From DATAYF01 sp036272735 (lineage in GTDB: Bacteria > Chloroflexota > Ktedonobacteria > Ktedonobacterales > Ktedonobacteraceae): a DNA stretch of 6,507 nt. The position numbers and the translations under genes were made by a program. Shown here piece after piece: positions 1-5,749 of the stretch. The notes under the pieces were generated by a model. The model worked only from the letters and a program-made list of their open reading frames with translations. It did no database searches and had not been told where the DNA came from. Every line of letters starts with the position of its first letter. The first letter of the stretch is position 1. The stretch is from assembly GCA_036272735.1 (NCBI GenBank), contig DATAYF010000347.1:1-6507 (forward strand), given 5' to 3'.

Positions 1-124
1 CGCTCGAACGCGCACTCCCACCCAGGTCGCAACCACTCCCCAGGCGAACTGGACTACCAAAGGTCTCGGCTAAAACTCGTTCAGCAATTGTCGCGGTTAG
101 CGACGACGTTTCAGGCTTATCCAT
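1..124 (-). CDS. N-terminus of a probable phosphotransferase-like kinase (partial, leaves the window)
   Basis: This reading frame starts at an ATG (complement of 122-124) and stays open to the left edge, giving about 41 residues that begin MDKPETSSLTATIAERVLAE. A strong ribosome binding site, GAGGAG (complement of 131-136), sits 6 bases upstream, which fixes the start. The segment following, FGSPVRLGSGCDLGGSARSS, looks like the first strand and glycine-rich loop of aminoglycoside/choline-kinase-like phosphotransferases, where a 'V-R-L ... D-L-G-G-S-x-R-S' pattern is common. The catalytic HxD loop would lie outside the window, so the family call is tentative. The gene is transcribed away from the recombinase remnant. 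A hairpin at 158-177 lies in its upstream region. The other frames here are also open, but none has a comparable start signal. Confidence 0.6.
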   Translation of the reverse strand, partial: MDKPETSSLTATIAERVLAETFGSPVRLGSGCDLGGSARSS

Positions 125-157
125 GCTACGCTCCTCTTTACCATTCGCGGCGGAAGG

Positions 158-177
158 CCCCTGCATTCATGCAGGGG
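158..177. repeat. Perfect GC-rich hairpin, possible insertion-sequence end
   Basis: CCCCTGCA (158-165) and TGCAGGGG (170-177) form a perfect 8-bp stem with the loop TTCA. The flanks read GGAAGG before and GGATGGAAG after. This resembles the subterminal hairpin found at the right end of many IS200/IS605-family TnpB elements, but no TnpB coding sequence is visible beside it. There is no T-tract on either strand, so an intrinsic terminator is unlikely. It lies about 34 bases upstream of the start codon at 124. It could also be a regulatory structure in the 5' leader of that gene. Confidence 0.45.
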
Positions 178-260
178 GATGGAAGCCGCGCCGCCGGCAG
201 GCGGAGAAAACACGTGACAGGAATAGCCATGGATGGTACATTCGTTCTAACAAGGCTCCA

Positions 261-280
261 TAAGTCCGTAAGTCCGTAAG
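261..280. repeat. Short tandem repeat, 2.5 copies of an 8-bp unit
   Basis: The unit TAAGTCCG occurs at 261-268 and 269-276, followed by a partial copy TAAG at 277-280. It ends directly before the GTG at 281 that opens the recombinase-remnant frame. It may be a slippage product; no function can be assigned. Confidence 0.6.
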
Positions 281-1150
281 GTGAAAAGACTCATGGCAGG
301 AGAACCTCTCTGTTCTCTTCGTTGGTGTCGCCTGGAGGCGGGCGCACGTCGCAACGAAGAGGAGCAACCAGCCGGCTGGGGAGACCTTCTGGCACTCCTC
401 ACGGTCATGTCCTCTCCCGTTCGAGTTGGTCGGCTTGAAATGCTCTCGGTCTCCGACAAGAGCCTCTCGCAAGATGAGGAAGCGTTGGAACGACGGGAGA
501 ACCCTTCGGCTTTTAGCCGGAGGGAGTCTCAGTATGTCCTGTCACACCTGCCCGCAGAATACAAAAAACTGGACAGCGAGCAGCAGAAAAAGATGATCCG
601 CAAGGTCGTCAAGGGGATTAAGCTGAACAATGTGTCTGCGCATCTTTTCCTTCTCCATATTGAGTGGGAGGATGGTGTTGCTGCTCGCCCTGATGTAGCC
701 TTAATCTGGCGGGGAAGTATGGCTAATACCAACGAAGCTTGGAGCAAAGAGGAGGAGGAAACCCTATTTGCAATGTATCCTGAAGCATCCCAGATAGAAC
801 TCATGAAAACCTTTTCGCGCTTCTCATGGTATCGCATATGCGATCATGCCAAAGAGAACGGCATTTACCGTAACCGCGCCGTCACCAATACAGGTCCTTG
901 GCGCACTAATCCCTATCACCGTACCATGAGTTACCAGGATCTGGAAGCTGTCGCCTCCCTGGTGAAAAAACCCGATGAGCAGAAACGTATGCAGGGAATG
1001 GCTAATGAGCTTGCCAAGGCAACCATGAGAGGGGAGCTTTCCGCTCATTGGTGGCTCCCCCTCGATGAAATTAGTTACCTTAGCGACTTCGATGATATGG
1101 ATTATCTTAACGGTGGCTCCATTCAAGACGGATCGCACCATCGAGTCTGA
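281..1150 (+). pseudogene. C-terminal remnant of a large serine recombinase
   Basis: The frame encodes up to 289 residues from a GTG at 281. Residues about 84-145 (LSHLPAEYKKLDSEQQKKMIRK onward) match the pattern after the coiled coil of large serine recombinases: 'L..L...W..L..E.QR.L.R.VV..I.L', then a strand HIEWEDG and the segment ALIWRG. Residues about 150-198 form a SANT/Myb-like helix-turn-helix, with AWSKEEEETLFAMYPEAS followed by FSWYRICDHAKENGI. This arrangement is typical of recombinase tails in Ktedonobacteria-like genomes, from memory. The resolvase catalytic domain and the DNA-binding recombinase domain are absent, and residues 1-60 match nothing I recognise. It is therefore most likely a broken mobile-element gene. 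The last 13 or so residues are read from the antisense of the dehydrogenase 3' end, overlapping it by 44 bases, so the native C-terminus is lost. A small stand-alone DNA-binding protein is possible but less likely. No clear ribosome binding site marks the start. Confidence 0.55.
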
Positions 1151-1880
1151 TAGTTGTGCCATTGAGCATGGGGTTCTCGATGATGTGTTTCGCCAGGGCC
1201 GCGTACTCGGCCGGTCGCCCCAGGCGTGATGGGAACGGCACCTGCTGACCCAAAGAGAGGCGCGCGGGTTCGGGCAAGCCGGCCAATAGCGGGGTATCGA
1301 AGAGGCCGGGGGCAATCGCCATCACACGAATGCCGTAACGTGCCAGTTCGCGCGCTATTGGCAGGATCATACCCGCAATGCCGCCCTTAGACGCGGAATA
1401 GGCAGCCTGGCCAATCTGTCCCTCGTAGGCGGCAACCGAGGCGGTGCTAATCATCACACCGCGTTCGCCCTCGGCATCAGGTTGATTATTTACCAGTGCA
1501 GCGGAGGCCAGGCGCATCACGTTATAGGTACCAATCAGGTTCACCTGAATCACCTTCGTAAAGGATTCCAGGCTACTTGGCCCGTTTTTCCCCAGCACCT
1601 TTTCCGCCACCCCAATGCCCGCGCAGTTCACGACGGCGTGCACACCACCATAGCGCTGCTGTGCCACCTGGATAGCAGCCTGCACATCGGCCTCAACCGT
1701 GACATTCGTTTTGACGAACACAGCGGCCTCGCCAAGCTCTTCAGCCAGGGCGTTGCCAGTTTCGGCATTGAGGTCGACGATCACGACTTTCGCGCCAGAT
1801 TGGGTAAACAAGCGAGCACAGGCTGCGCCCAGACCTGATGCCCCGCCGGTGATAAGAATGGCTTTATTCTCTAATTGCAT
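1107..1880 (-). CDS. Short-chain dehydrogenase, 3-hydroxyacyl-CoA dehydrogenase type 2-like
   Basis: This 257-residue classical SDR is full length for the family and probably cytosolic. It has the NAD-binding TGGASGLG motif (residues 11-18), Asp36 after the second strand (favouring NAD over NADP), NCAG (85-88, a variant of NNAG), Asn114, Ser148, and the catalytic pair Tyr161 and Lys165 (YSASK). The segments CAGIGVAEKVLGKNGP, GQIGQAAYSASKGG, APGLFDTPLLAGLP and IIENPMLNG closely match the HSD17B10/FadB2-like group, which oxidises 3-hydroxyacyl-CoA (and other secondary alcohols) with NAD. The ATG at 1880 has AGGA seven bases upstream. It follows the esterase by 41 bases on the same strand, so the two are probably cotranscribed. 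Family members usually end in LDGAIRMAP plus one or two residues; here the end is LDGAIRLEWSHR. The tail appears to have been replaced where the recombinase remnant abuts. The active site is intact, so the enzyme is probably functional. Confidence 0.92.
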   Translation of the reverse strand: MQLENKAILITGGASGLGAACARLFTQSGAKVVIVDLNAETGNALAEELGEAAVFVKTNVTVEADVQAAIQVAQQRYGGVHAVVNCAGIGVAEKVLGKNGPSSLESFTKVIQVNLIGTYNVMRLASAALVNNQPDAEGERGVMISTASVAAYEGQIGQAAYSASKGGIAGMILPIARELARYGIRVMAIAPGLFDTPLLAGLPEPARLSLGQQVPFPSRLGRPAEYAALAKHIIENPMLNGTTIRLDGAIRLEWSHR

Positions 1881-1921
1881 CGTTGCATCCTTTCTTTTTT
1901 GTGAGAAACAAATAGTTGGTA

Positions 1922-2653
1922 TTATTCAGAGATCGGCTGACGGCGTTGGGCAAAGAGCCAGCGGTACAGTTCAGGATTGGCGTAGGTCTCGGTCCACGCA
2001 TCGTGACCGGTTTCAGGATACACCGTGAATTGTACCATGCCGCTATTGGCTTCAAGCGCCTTCACCATATCTTCTGACGCTTTGAGCGGGACCACCTGAT
2101 CCTTCGCGCCATGAAATACCCAGGTCGGCAGGTGCTTGATTTTCCGCGCCTGCTCAGGATAGCTATGGCCGCAGATCGGCACTATCGCCGCGAAACGGTC
2201 GGGATAATTGACGGCAAGGTTCCAGGTGCCTTCCCCACCCATGCTTAGTCCAGTGACATAGATGCGCTCGGCATCGAGCGCATAATCGTGAGCGACGTGA
2301 TCGATGAGTTGTATGAGCACGTCAGGCTCCCAGCGCAGCTTTGCAGGACATTGAGGCGCGACGACGATGCAGGGAAACTCGTGTCCTTGGTGCAGGAGCC
2401 AGGGGATACCTCGATGAGTTGGCAGATTACGTTGGCTTGTCCAAGGAATCTCGTATCCCTGGTGAATGAGTCTGGGAATACCGTGCAGCTTGACCAGATC
2501 AAGATCGTCCCCACGTTCACCCGATCCGTGCAGAGAGAGCACAAGCGGCCAGGATTGAGCAGCGTCGTAGTCTCCGGGCAGGTAGAGCAAATAGGCAAAG
2601 TGACGCGTCACCTGGCAGGTGAAGTCGCGGGCTTGTTGTTGAACACTCGACAA
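1922..2653 (-). CDS. Alpha/beta-hydrolase esterase (prolyl-oligopeptidase/PHB-depolymerase-like), with an internal duplication
   Basis: The 243-residue protein has an alpha/beta-hydrolase fold. LVLSLHGSGERGDD (37-50) carries the oxyanion region. The nucleophile is Ser137 in GLSMGG, the acid is Asp185 in HGAKDQVVP, and the base is His217 in ETGHDAW, so the triad is complete. Relatives are small carboxylesterases/phospholipases and 'prolyl oligopeptidase family' or LpqC-like esterases; the substrate cannot be told. I see no signal peptide, so it is probably cytosolic. The start is TTG at 2653, with GAGAGGG about six bases upstream, and an in-frame stop lies just before it, so no longer form exists. 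A 24-residue near-duplicate (HGIPRLIHQGYEIPW at 57-71, RGIPWLLHQGHEFPC at 81-95) lengthens the loop between the oxyanion strand and the strand CIVVAPQCP. The gene leads a likely two-gene unit with the dehydrogenase 41 bases downstream. A candidate promoter and inverted repeat lie in the divergent spacer. Confidence 0.88.
   Translation of the reverse strand: MSSVQQQARDFTCQVTRHFAYLLYLPGDYDAAQSWPLVLSLHGSGERGDDLDLVKLHGIPRLIHQGYEIPWTSQRNLPTHRGIPWLLHQGHEFPCIVVAPQCPAKLRWEPDVLIQLIDHVAHDYALDAERIYVTGLSMGGEGTWNLAVNYPDRFAAIVPICGHSYPEQARKIKHLPTWVFHGAKDQVVPLKASEDMVKALEANSGMVQFTVYPETGHDAWTETYANPELYRWLFAQRRQPISE
2373..2482. repeat. Diverged in-frame tandem duplication (72-bp period) inside the esterase gene
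   Basis: Bases 2373-2410 and 2445-2482 align without gaps over 38 positions with 30 identities, at an offset of exactly 72 bases (24 codons). The reading frame is kept through both copies, which encode the similar peptides GIPRLIHQG and GIPWLLHQG. Similarity fades outside the 38-base core, so the duplication is not recent. Confidence 0.75.
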
Positions 2654-2702
2654 ATTTCACCCTCTCTTTCTGCTGATGTACGCTAATGGCAAACTCTCTG
2701 AC

Positions 2703-2732
2703 ATCATATCCCTTGCCAGTGCCCAAATACAA
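2703..2732 (-). promoter_or_regulatory. Candidate sigma-70-type promoter for the esterase-SDR pair
   Basis: On the minus strand, TTGTAT (complement of 2727-2732) and TATGAT (complement of 2703-2708) are separated by 18 bases. The -10 box matches the consensus at 5 of 6 positions and the -35 at 3 of 6. A transcript would begin near 2696 and give a leader of roughly 40 bases before the TTG start. This is motif matching only. Confidence 0.4.
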
Positions 2733-2737
2733 GGGAT
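2708..2737. promoter_or_regulatory. Perfect 8-bp inverted repeat, possible operator
   Basis: ATCCCTTG (2708-2715) and CAAGGGAT (2730-2737) are exact inverted copies separated by 14 bases, with centres 22 bases (about two helical turns) apart. They overlap the -10 edge and -35 box of the candidate esterase promoter. That layout fits a dimeric repressor site. A hairpin role is less likely because of the long loop and the absence of a T-tract. Confidence 0.45.
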
Positions 2738-2778
2738 CAGCCCTCCGTTTTGCGCGCTTATTTTTTGTACGGTGCTAC

Positions 2779-2807
2779 TTGCCCCTGCGTCTCCAGAGTG
2801 CTAGACT
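2779..2807 (+). promoter_or_regulatory. Candidate promoter for the MutS-like gene
   Basis: TTGCCC (2779-2784) and TAGACT (2802-2807) are separated by 17 bases. Each matches the sigma-70 consensus at 4 of 6 positions. Transcription would start near 2814, about 33 bases before the GTG start at 2847. This is weak motif evidence only. Confidence 0.35.
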
Positions 2808-2846
2808 TTAAGGGTAAGGTTTATAGACCATTGAGGACAAAATTTA

Positions 2847-4691
2847 GTGACAAGCAAACAAGAACGTATAGATCTACTGGAAAGACAAATTGCCCGTCTA
2901 CAAGGGCGCATGAACACGCTCGATAGCCGTAGCACCCGCTATGGGTGGGCGCGGGTGATCATCTTCTTTGTGGGCCTGGCCTTAAGCATCTTAGGGGCCA
3001 TGTTGGTTGGCTGGTGGCTTGGTATCATCCTGCTCATCATCACAATTGTGGCCTTTGGCATCGTGGCGCACTTTCACGGGTTGCTTGATCGCAGCCTGGC
3101 GCGCCACACCATCTGGCAACAAATGAAAACCAGCCAGGTTGCGCGCATGAAACTGGATTGGGGGCATATGCCCGACCTGGGCGAGAGCGAAACACCGCAG
3201 GAGCACCCGTTCGCAAGCGACCTGGACATCACAGGGCCATATTCTCTGCATCGTCTGCTCAACGTCGCGGTATCGAAGGATGGCAACGAGCGGCTGCGCT
3301 CGTGGCTACTGGTCACGCATCCCGACCTGGCCGCCATTCAGCAGCGCCAGGCCCTGGTGAGTGAACTGACGCGCATGACCAACTTCCGCAATCGGCTGAT
3401 GATGCACTCGCTATTCGCATCCAGGCGTCTCAAGGAGCAGCTAGAGGGGCAACGCCTGCTACGCTGGTTGGGCGAGCGACAACCGGCGCGCACACTGTTG
3501 CCAGCCCTGGTGAGCACAAGCGTGCTGCAAGCCATTACCATTGTTACCTTTCTACTCGGCCTGGTGATACCGCTACCGCGAATCTGGGTGTTTAGCTTGC
3601 TGGCGGCATTGTGCGTGTTTTTCGCAACCGCCAAACAACGCGGCGATGTGTTCGAGGACGCGTCCTACCTGCGCTATGGTTTTGCAACATTAAGCTCCAT
3701 CTTCTCATTTTTGGAGTCCTATCGCTATGGACAAAGCCAGCATGTCAAGGCGCTTTGTGAGCCATTTTATCGCGACAGATCAGAAGGGCCAGCGCGCCTG
3801 TTGCAGCGCACAGCGCGGGTGTCGTCACAGGCCACGTTGAAAAATAACGCGCTACTGTGGATTATTGTCAATGCGCTCGTCCCGTGGGACCTCGTCTGCG
3901 CCTACCGCTTGCGCCAGTGCAAAGACCAGATCGCTGAACGTTTGCCGGAGTGGCTCGATGCCTGGTATGAACTGGAAGCGCTGAGTTCGCTGGCGACGTT
4001 CGCGTATCTCAATCCCGAATACCTTCTGCCGGACGTGATGGAGCAGCCTGCACAGGAGCAGGGGCTCCTCTTCGAGGGAGAGGGGTTGGGACATCCACTG
4101 ATCCAGTCCGAGAAGAAAGTCACGAACGATTTCACGTTCAACAAACTGGGCGAAGTGGTGATTATTACTGGCTCGAATATGGCGGGCAAAAGTACCTTTT
4201 TACGCACGCTGGGCGTGAATTTGTGCCTGGCCTATGCTGGTGGTCCGGTGAATGCGACCAGGTTGCGCACCACGCTGTTCCGGCTCTTTAGCTGTATTCG
4301 CGTGAGTGATTCGGTGACGGACGGCTATTCGTACTTCTATGCCGAGGTGCGGCGGTTGCGCGCGTTGTTGGATGAGCTAGCCCAGCCCGGCTATCCACTG
4401 CTGTTTTTGATTGATGAGATCTTCAAAGGCACGAATAATCGTGAACGTTTGATAGGTAGCCGTTCATTTGTGCGTGCACTCGTTGGTCACAACTGCCTGG
4501 GTGCGATTTCCACGCACGACCTGGAACTGGTGAAATTGGAGGAGACGGTGCCGGAGGTGCGCAATTGCCATTTTCGCGAGCAGGTAGTTGGGGGACAGAT
4601 GGTTTTCGACTACAAGCTGCGGTCGGGCCCATGTCCTACGACGAATGCGCTCAAAATCATGCAAATGGAGGGCTTGCCCGTCGAGGAGTAA
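2847..4691 (+). CDS. MutS-family ATPase with predicted transmembrane segments
   Basis: The 614-residue protein starts at GTG 2847, with GAGGA (2833-2837) nine bases upstream. An N-terminal coiled coil (about 5-26) precedes two hydrophobic helices (about 36-55 and 57-76). A MutS core/lever region begins near residue 130 (GPYSLHRLLN, then NERLRSWLL and LAAIQQRQALVSEL) and is interrupted by two more hydrophobic segments (about 217-241 and 246-262). The C-terminal MutS domain V is complete: Walker A GSNMAGKST (442-450, Lys448), signature-like YSYFYAEVRRL (494-504), Walker B LLFLIDEI with Asp523-Glu524, then KGTNNRER, and a switch STHD with His557. It lacks the mismatch-binding domain I with its Phe-x-Glu motif and the connector domain, and is much shorter than MutS1 (about 850 residues). 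I see no Smr nuclease domain, which argues against MutS2. Membrane-associated MutS-like ATPases of this layout exist but their function is unknown to me. The gene is transcribed alone, divergent from the esterase and convergent with the SirB1-like gene. Confidence 0.88.
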   Translation: MTSKQERIDLLERQIARLQGRMNTLDSRSTRYGWARVIIFFVGLALSILGAMLVGWWLGIILLIITIVAFGIVAHFHGLLDRSLARHTIWQQMKTSQVARMKLDWGHMPDLGESETPQEHPFASDLDITGPYSLHRLLNVAVSKDGNERLRSWLLVTHPDLAAIQQRQALVSELTRMTNFRNRLMMHSLFASRRLKEQLEGQRLLRWLGERQPARTLLPALVSTSVLQAITIVTFLLGLVIPLPRIWVFSLLAALCVFFATAKQRGDVFEDASYLRYGFATLSSIFSFLESYRYGQSQHVKALCEPFYRDRSEGPARLLQRTARVSSQATLKNNALLWIIVNALVPWDLVCAYRLRQCKDQIAERLPEWLDAWYELEALSSLATFAYLNPEYLLPDVMEQPAQEQGLLFEGEGLGHPLIQSEKKVTNDFTFNKLGEVVIITGSNMAGKSTFLRTLGVNLCLAYAGGPVNATRLRTTLFRLFSCIRVSDSVTDGYSYFYAEVRRLRALLDELAQPGYPLLFLIDEIFKGTNNRERLIGSRSFVRALVGHNCLGAISTHDLELVKLEETVPEVRNCHFREQVVGGQMVFDYKLRSGPCPTTNALKIMQMEGLPVEE

Positions 4692-4698
4692 GCAACGG

Positions 4699-5595
4699 CT
4701 AATTCATGCGTGCGATCAACTGGCGGATCGTGCGCAAATACTCGCGAATTTCGTGGTAATCATCAGCCTGGGGAGCGAGTTCAAGATACGATTCGAGGTC
4801 GCGGCGGGCACGGGAGTAGTGCTTTAATTGCAGGTGCACCATACCACGATCACGCCACTCGTGCGCGTAGTGTGGCACCAGCAGCAGGATAAAATCGCAA
4901 ATGGGCAGCAAGCGTTCGTAATCTTCTGTATCGAGGTAAATATGTTTGAGATTGTTGAGCATGCGTGCCAGAAATAGACGCTTACTAACGGGGGTGAACC
5001 AGCGTTGATTGATTTTGATGCGCCCCCGTGACATGCGCAGAATGCGCTGTTTGCAGGCATCTTCGCTCAAAATCAAGCCTTGCTCGTAGGGATCAACGTA
5101 GACGAGGAGATCGGCGGGCAGACGCAGACGCACCACAAACTGGAAAGGCAGCGCGACGCCCTCGATTTCCAAACCTACGCGCCTGCCAACTTCCAGATAG
5201 AGCAGCGAAAGCGTAATCGGAATACCGGTATGCATCTCCACGACCTTGTGGAAGAAGCTATTATGCGGGTTGAAGTAGTCCCGCCGATTGCCGTGAAAAT
5301 GCTCTTCTCTGAACAACACCTGATTGAGCGCCTCGATAACCTTGACGTGATCGAGGTCGGCAGGTAATTGCGGCTGAGACACGGGGTCTGAAAGAGCTAA
5401 CGCTGTGCGCACGCGTCGCGCCAGTTCATCGATTTTTCCCAGGCAAGCGGGCGCATCGAGGTCTGGATATTCGATACTGGCGATCAGCAGGGCCGCTTGA
5501 AGCAGGTCAATGGCGCTATCCTCGCCATCGATCAGAGCCTCAAAAGCGCGATACGTGCGTTGTTGTGCTGTATCTTCCGGATCATGGTTTGTCAT
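4699..5595 (-). CDS. SirB1-family protein (transglutaminase-like fold plus C-terminal TPR)
   Basis: From ATG 5595 the product is 298 residues, near the usual 270-290 of the family. Residues about 15-65 are an N-terminal helical segment (AALLIASIEYPDLD). Residues 90-175 hold the SirB1 core: NQVLFREEHFHGNRRDYFNP, NSFFHKVV, TGIPITLSLLYLEVGRRVGL and VDPY. Residues about 205-295 form TPR-like helices (YERLLPICDFILLLVP, RDRGMVHLQLKHYSRARRDL). Family function is poorly understood; it is not an established transglutaminase. Many homologues have PGHF where this one has PFQF (Gln152); E. coli SirB1 also has Gln there as I recall it. A GTG at 5616 with GGAG seven bases upstream is an alternative start, adding seven residues. 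The frame is open to 5841, but that extension crosses the nuoH remnant and looks spurious. The gene converges on the MutS-like gene with 7 bases between stop codons. Confidence 0.88.
   Translation of the reverse strand: MTNHDPEDTAQQRTYRAFEALIDGEDSAIDLLQAALLIASIEYPDLDAPACLGKIDELARRVRTALALSDPVSQPQLPADLDHVKVIEALNQVLFREEHFHGNRRDYFNPHNSFFHKVVEMHTGIPITLSLLYLEVGRRVGLEIEGVALPFQFVVRLRLPADLLVYVDPYEQGLILSEDACKQRILRMSRGRIKINQRWFTPVSKRLFLARMLNNLKHIYLDTEDYERLLPICDFILLLVPHYAHEWRDRGMVHLQLKHYSRARRDLESYLELAPQADDYHEIREYLRTIRQLIARMN
4708..4735 (+). other. Stem-loop just after the MutS-like stop codon
   Basis: GCGTGCGATC (4708-4717) and GATCGTGCGC (4726-4735) can form a 10-bp RNA stem with an 8-base loop in the plus-strand transcript. 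Two of the pairs are G-U wobbles, so the minus-strand RNA would have two mismatches instead. There is no U-tract. It lies antisense to the last codons of the SirB1-like gene and might slow transcription or protect the mRNA end. Confidence 0.3.
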
Positions 5596-5697
5596 ATCGT
5601 TGGCATTTAACCACACATCGTCACTCCACGCAAGTACGTAGCCAATACTAGCGGATGTGCTAATTAGGGCGGGGCGGGAGGCGAGATGTGTGGAGAT

Positions 5698-5734
5698 AAA
5701 CAAAGGCGGGAGTATCCATGAGTAAAGCTCCCGC
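5698..5734 (-). terminator. Rho-independent terminator-like hairpin after the nuoH remnant
   Basis: On the minus strand, GCGGGAG (complement of 5728-5734) pairs perfectly with CTCCCGC (complement of 5706-5712) across a 15-base loop. The stem is followed by CTTTGTTTATC, an interrupted T-rich tract. It begins 16 bases after the stop codon of the nuoH remnant and precedes the SirB1-like gene. It probably ended the ancestral nuo transcript and may still insulate the SirB1-like gene from upstream read-through. The remaining bases from 5596 to 5697 hold no gene I can recognise, only the leader of the SirB1-like gene. The plus-strand side also carries TTT, so some bidirectional activity is possible. 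Confidence 0.5.
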
Positions 5735-5749
5735 TTTGTCATATATTGA

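Noticed and set aside
88..279. Plus-strand 63-residue frame ending in the tandem repeat
   Set aside because: It overlaps the well-marked minus-strand gene start, has no ribosome site and no recognisable motif; all frames are simply open in this GC-rich stretch.
167..472. Minus-strand 101-residue frame upstream of the edge gene
   Set aside because: No family pattern, low-complexity Arg/Cys content, and it ends inside the hairpin; treated as chance.
824..1315. Minus-strand 163-residue frame overlapping both the recombinase remnant and the dehydrogenase
   Set aside because: It is antisense to the recombinase remnant and a shifted frame of the SDR; its composition (Pro/Arg/Ser-rich) is typical of a shadow frame.
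1107..2653. Polyhydroxyalkanoate degradation operon
   Set aside because: An esterase plus a 3-hydroxyacyl-type dehydrogenase is suggestive, but there is no PHB-depolymerase signature, thiolase or CoA-transferase nearby, so naming a pathway would go beyond the sequence.
2288..2686. Plus-strand 132-residue frame opposite the esterase
   Set aside because: It is antisense to a gene with a complete catalytic triad and shows no family motif; its internal similarity only mirrors the esterase duplication.
2847..5595. MutS-like plus SirB1-like pair as a two-gene defence system
   Set aside because: The genes are convergent, not cotranscribed, the SirB1-like protein has no nuclease or toxin motif, and no other defence gene is present; adjacency alone is not evidence.
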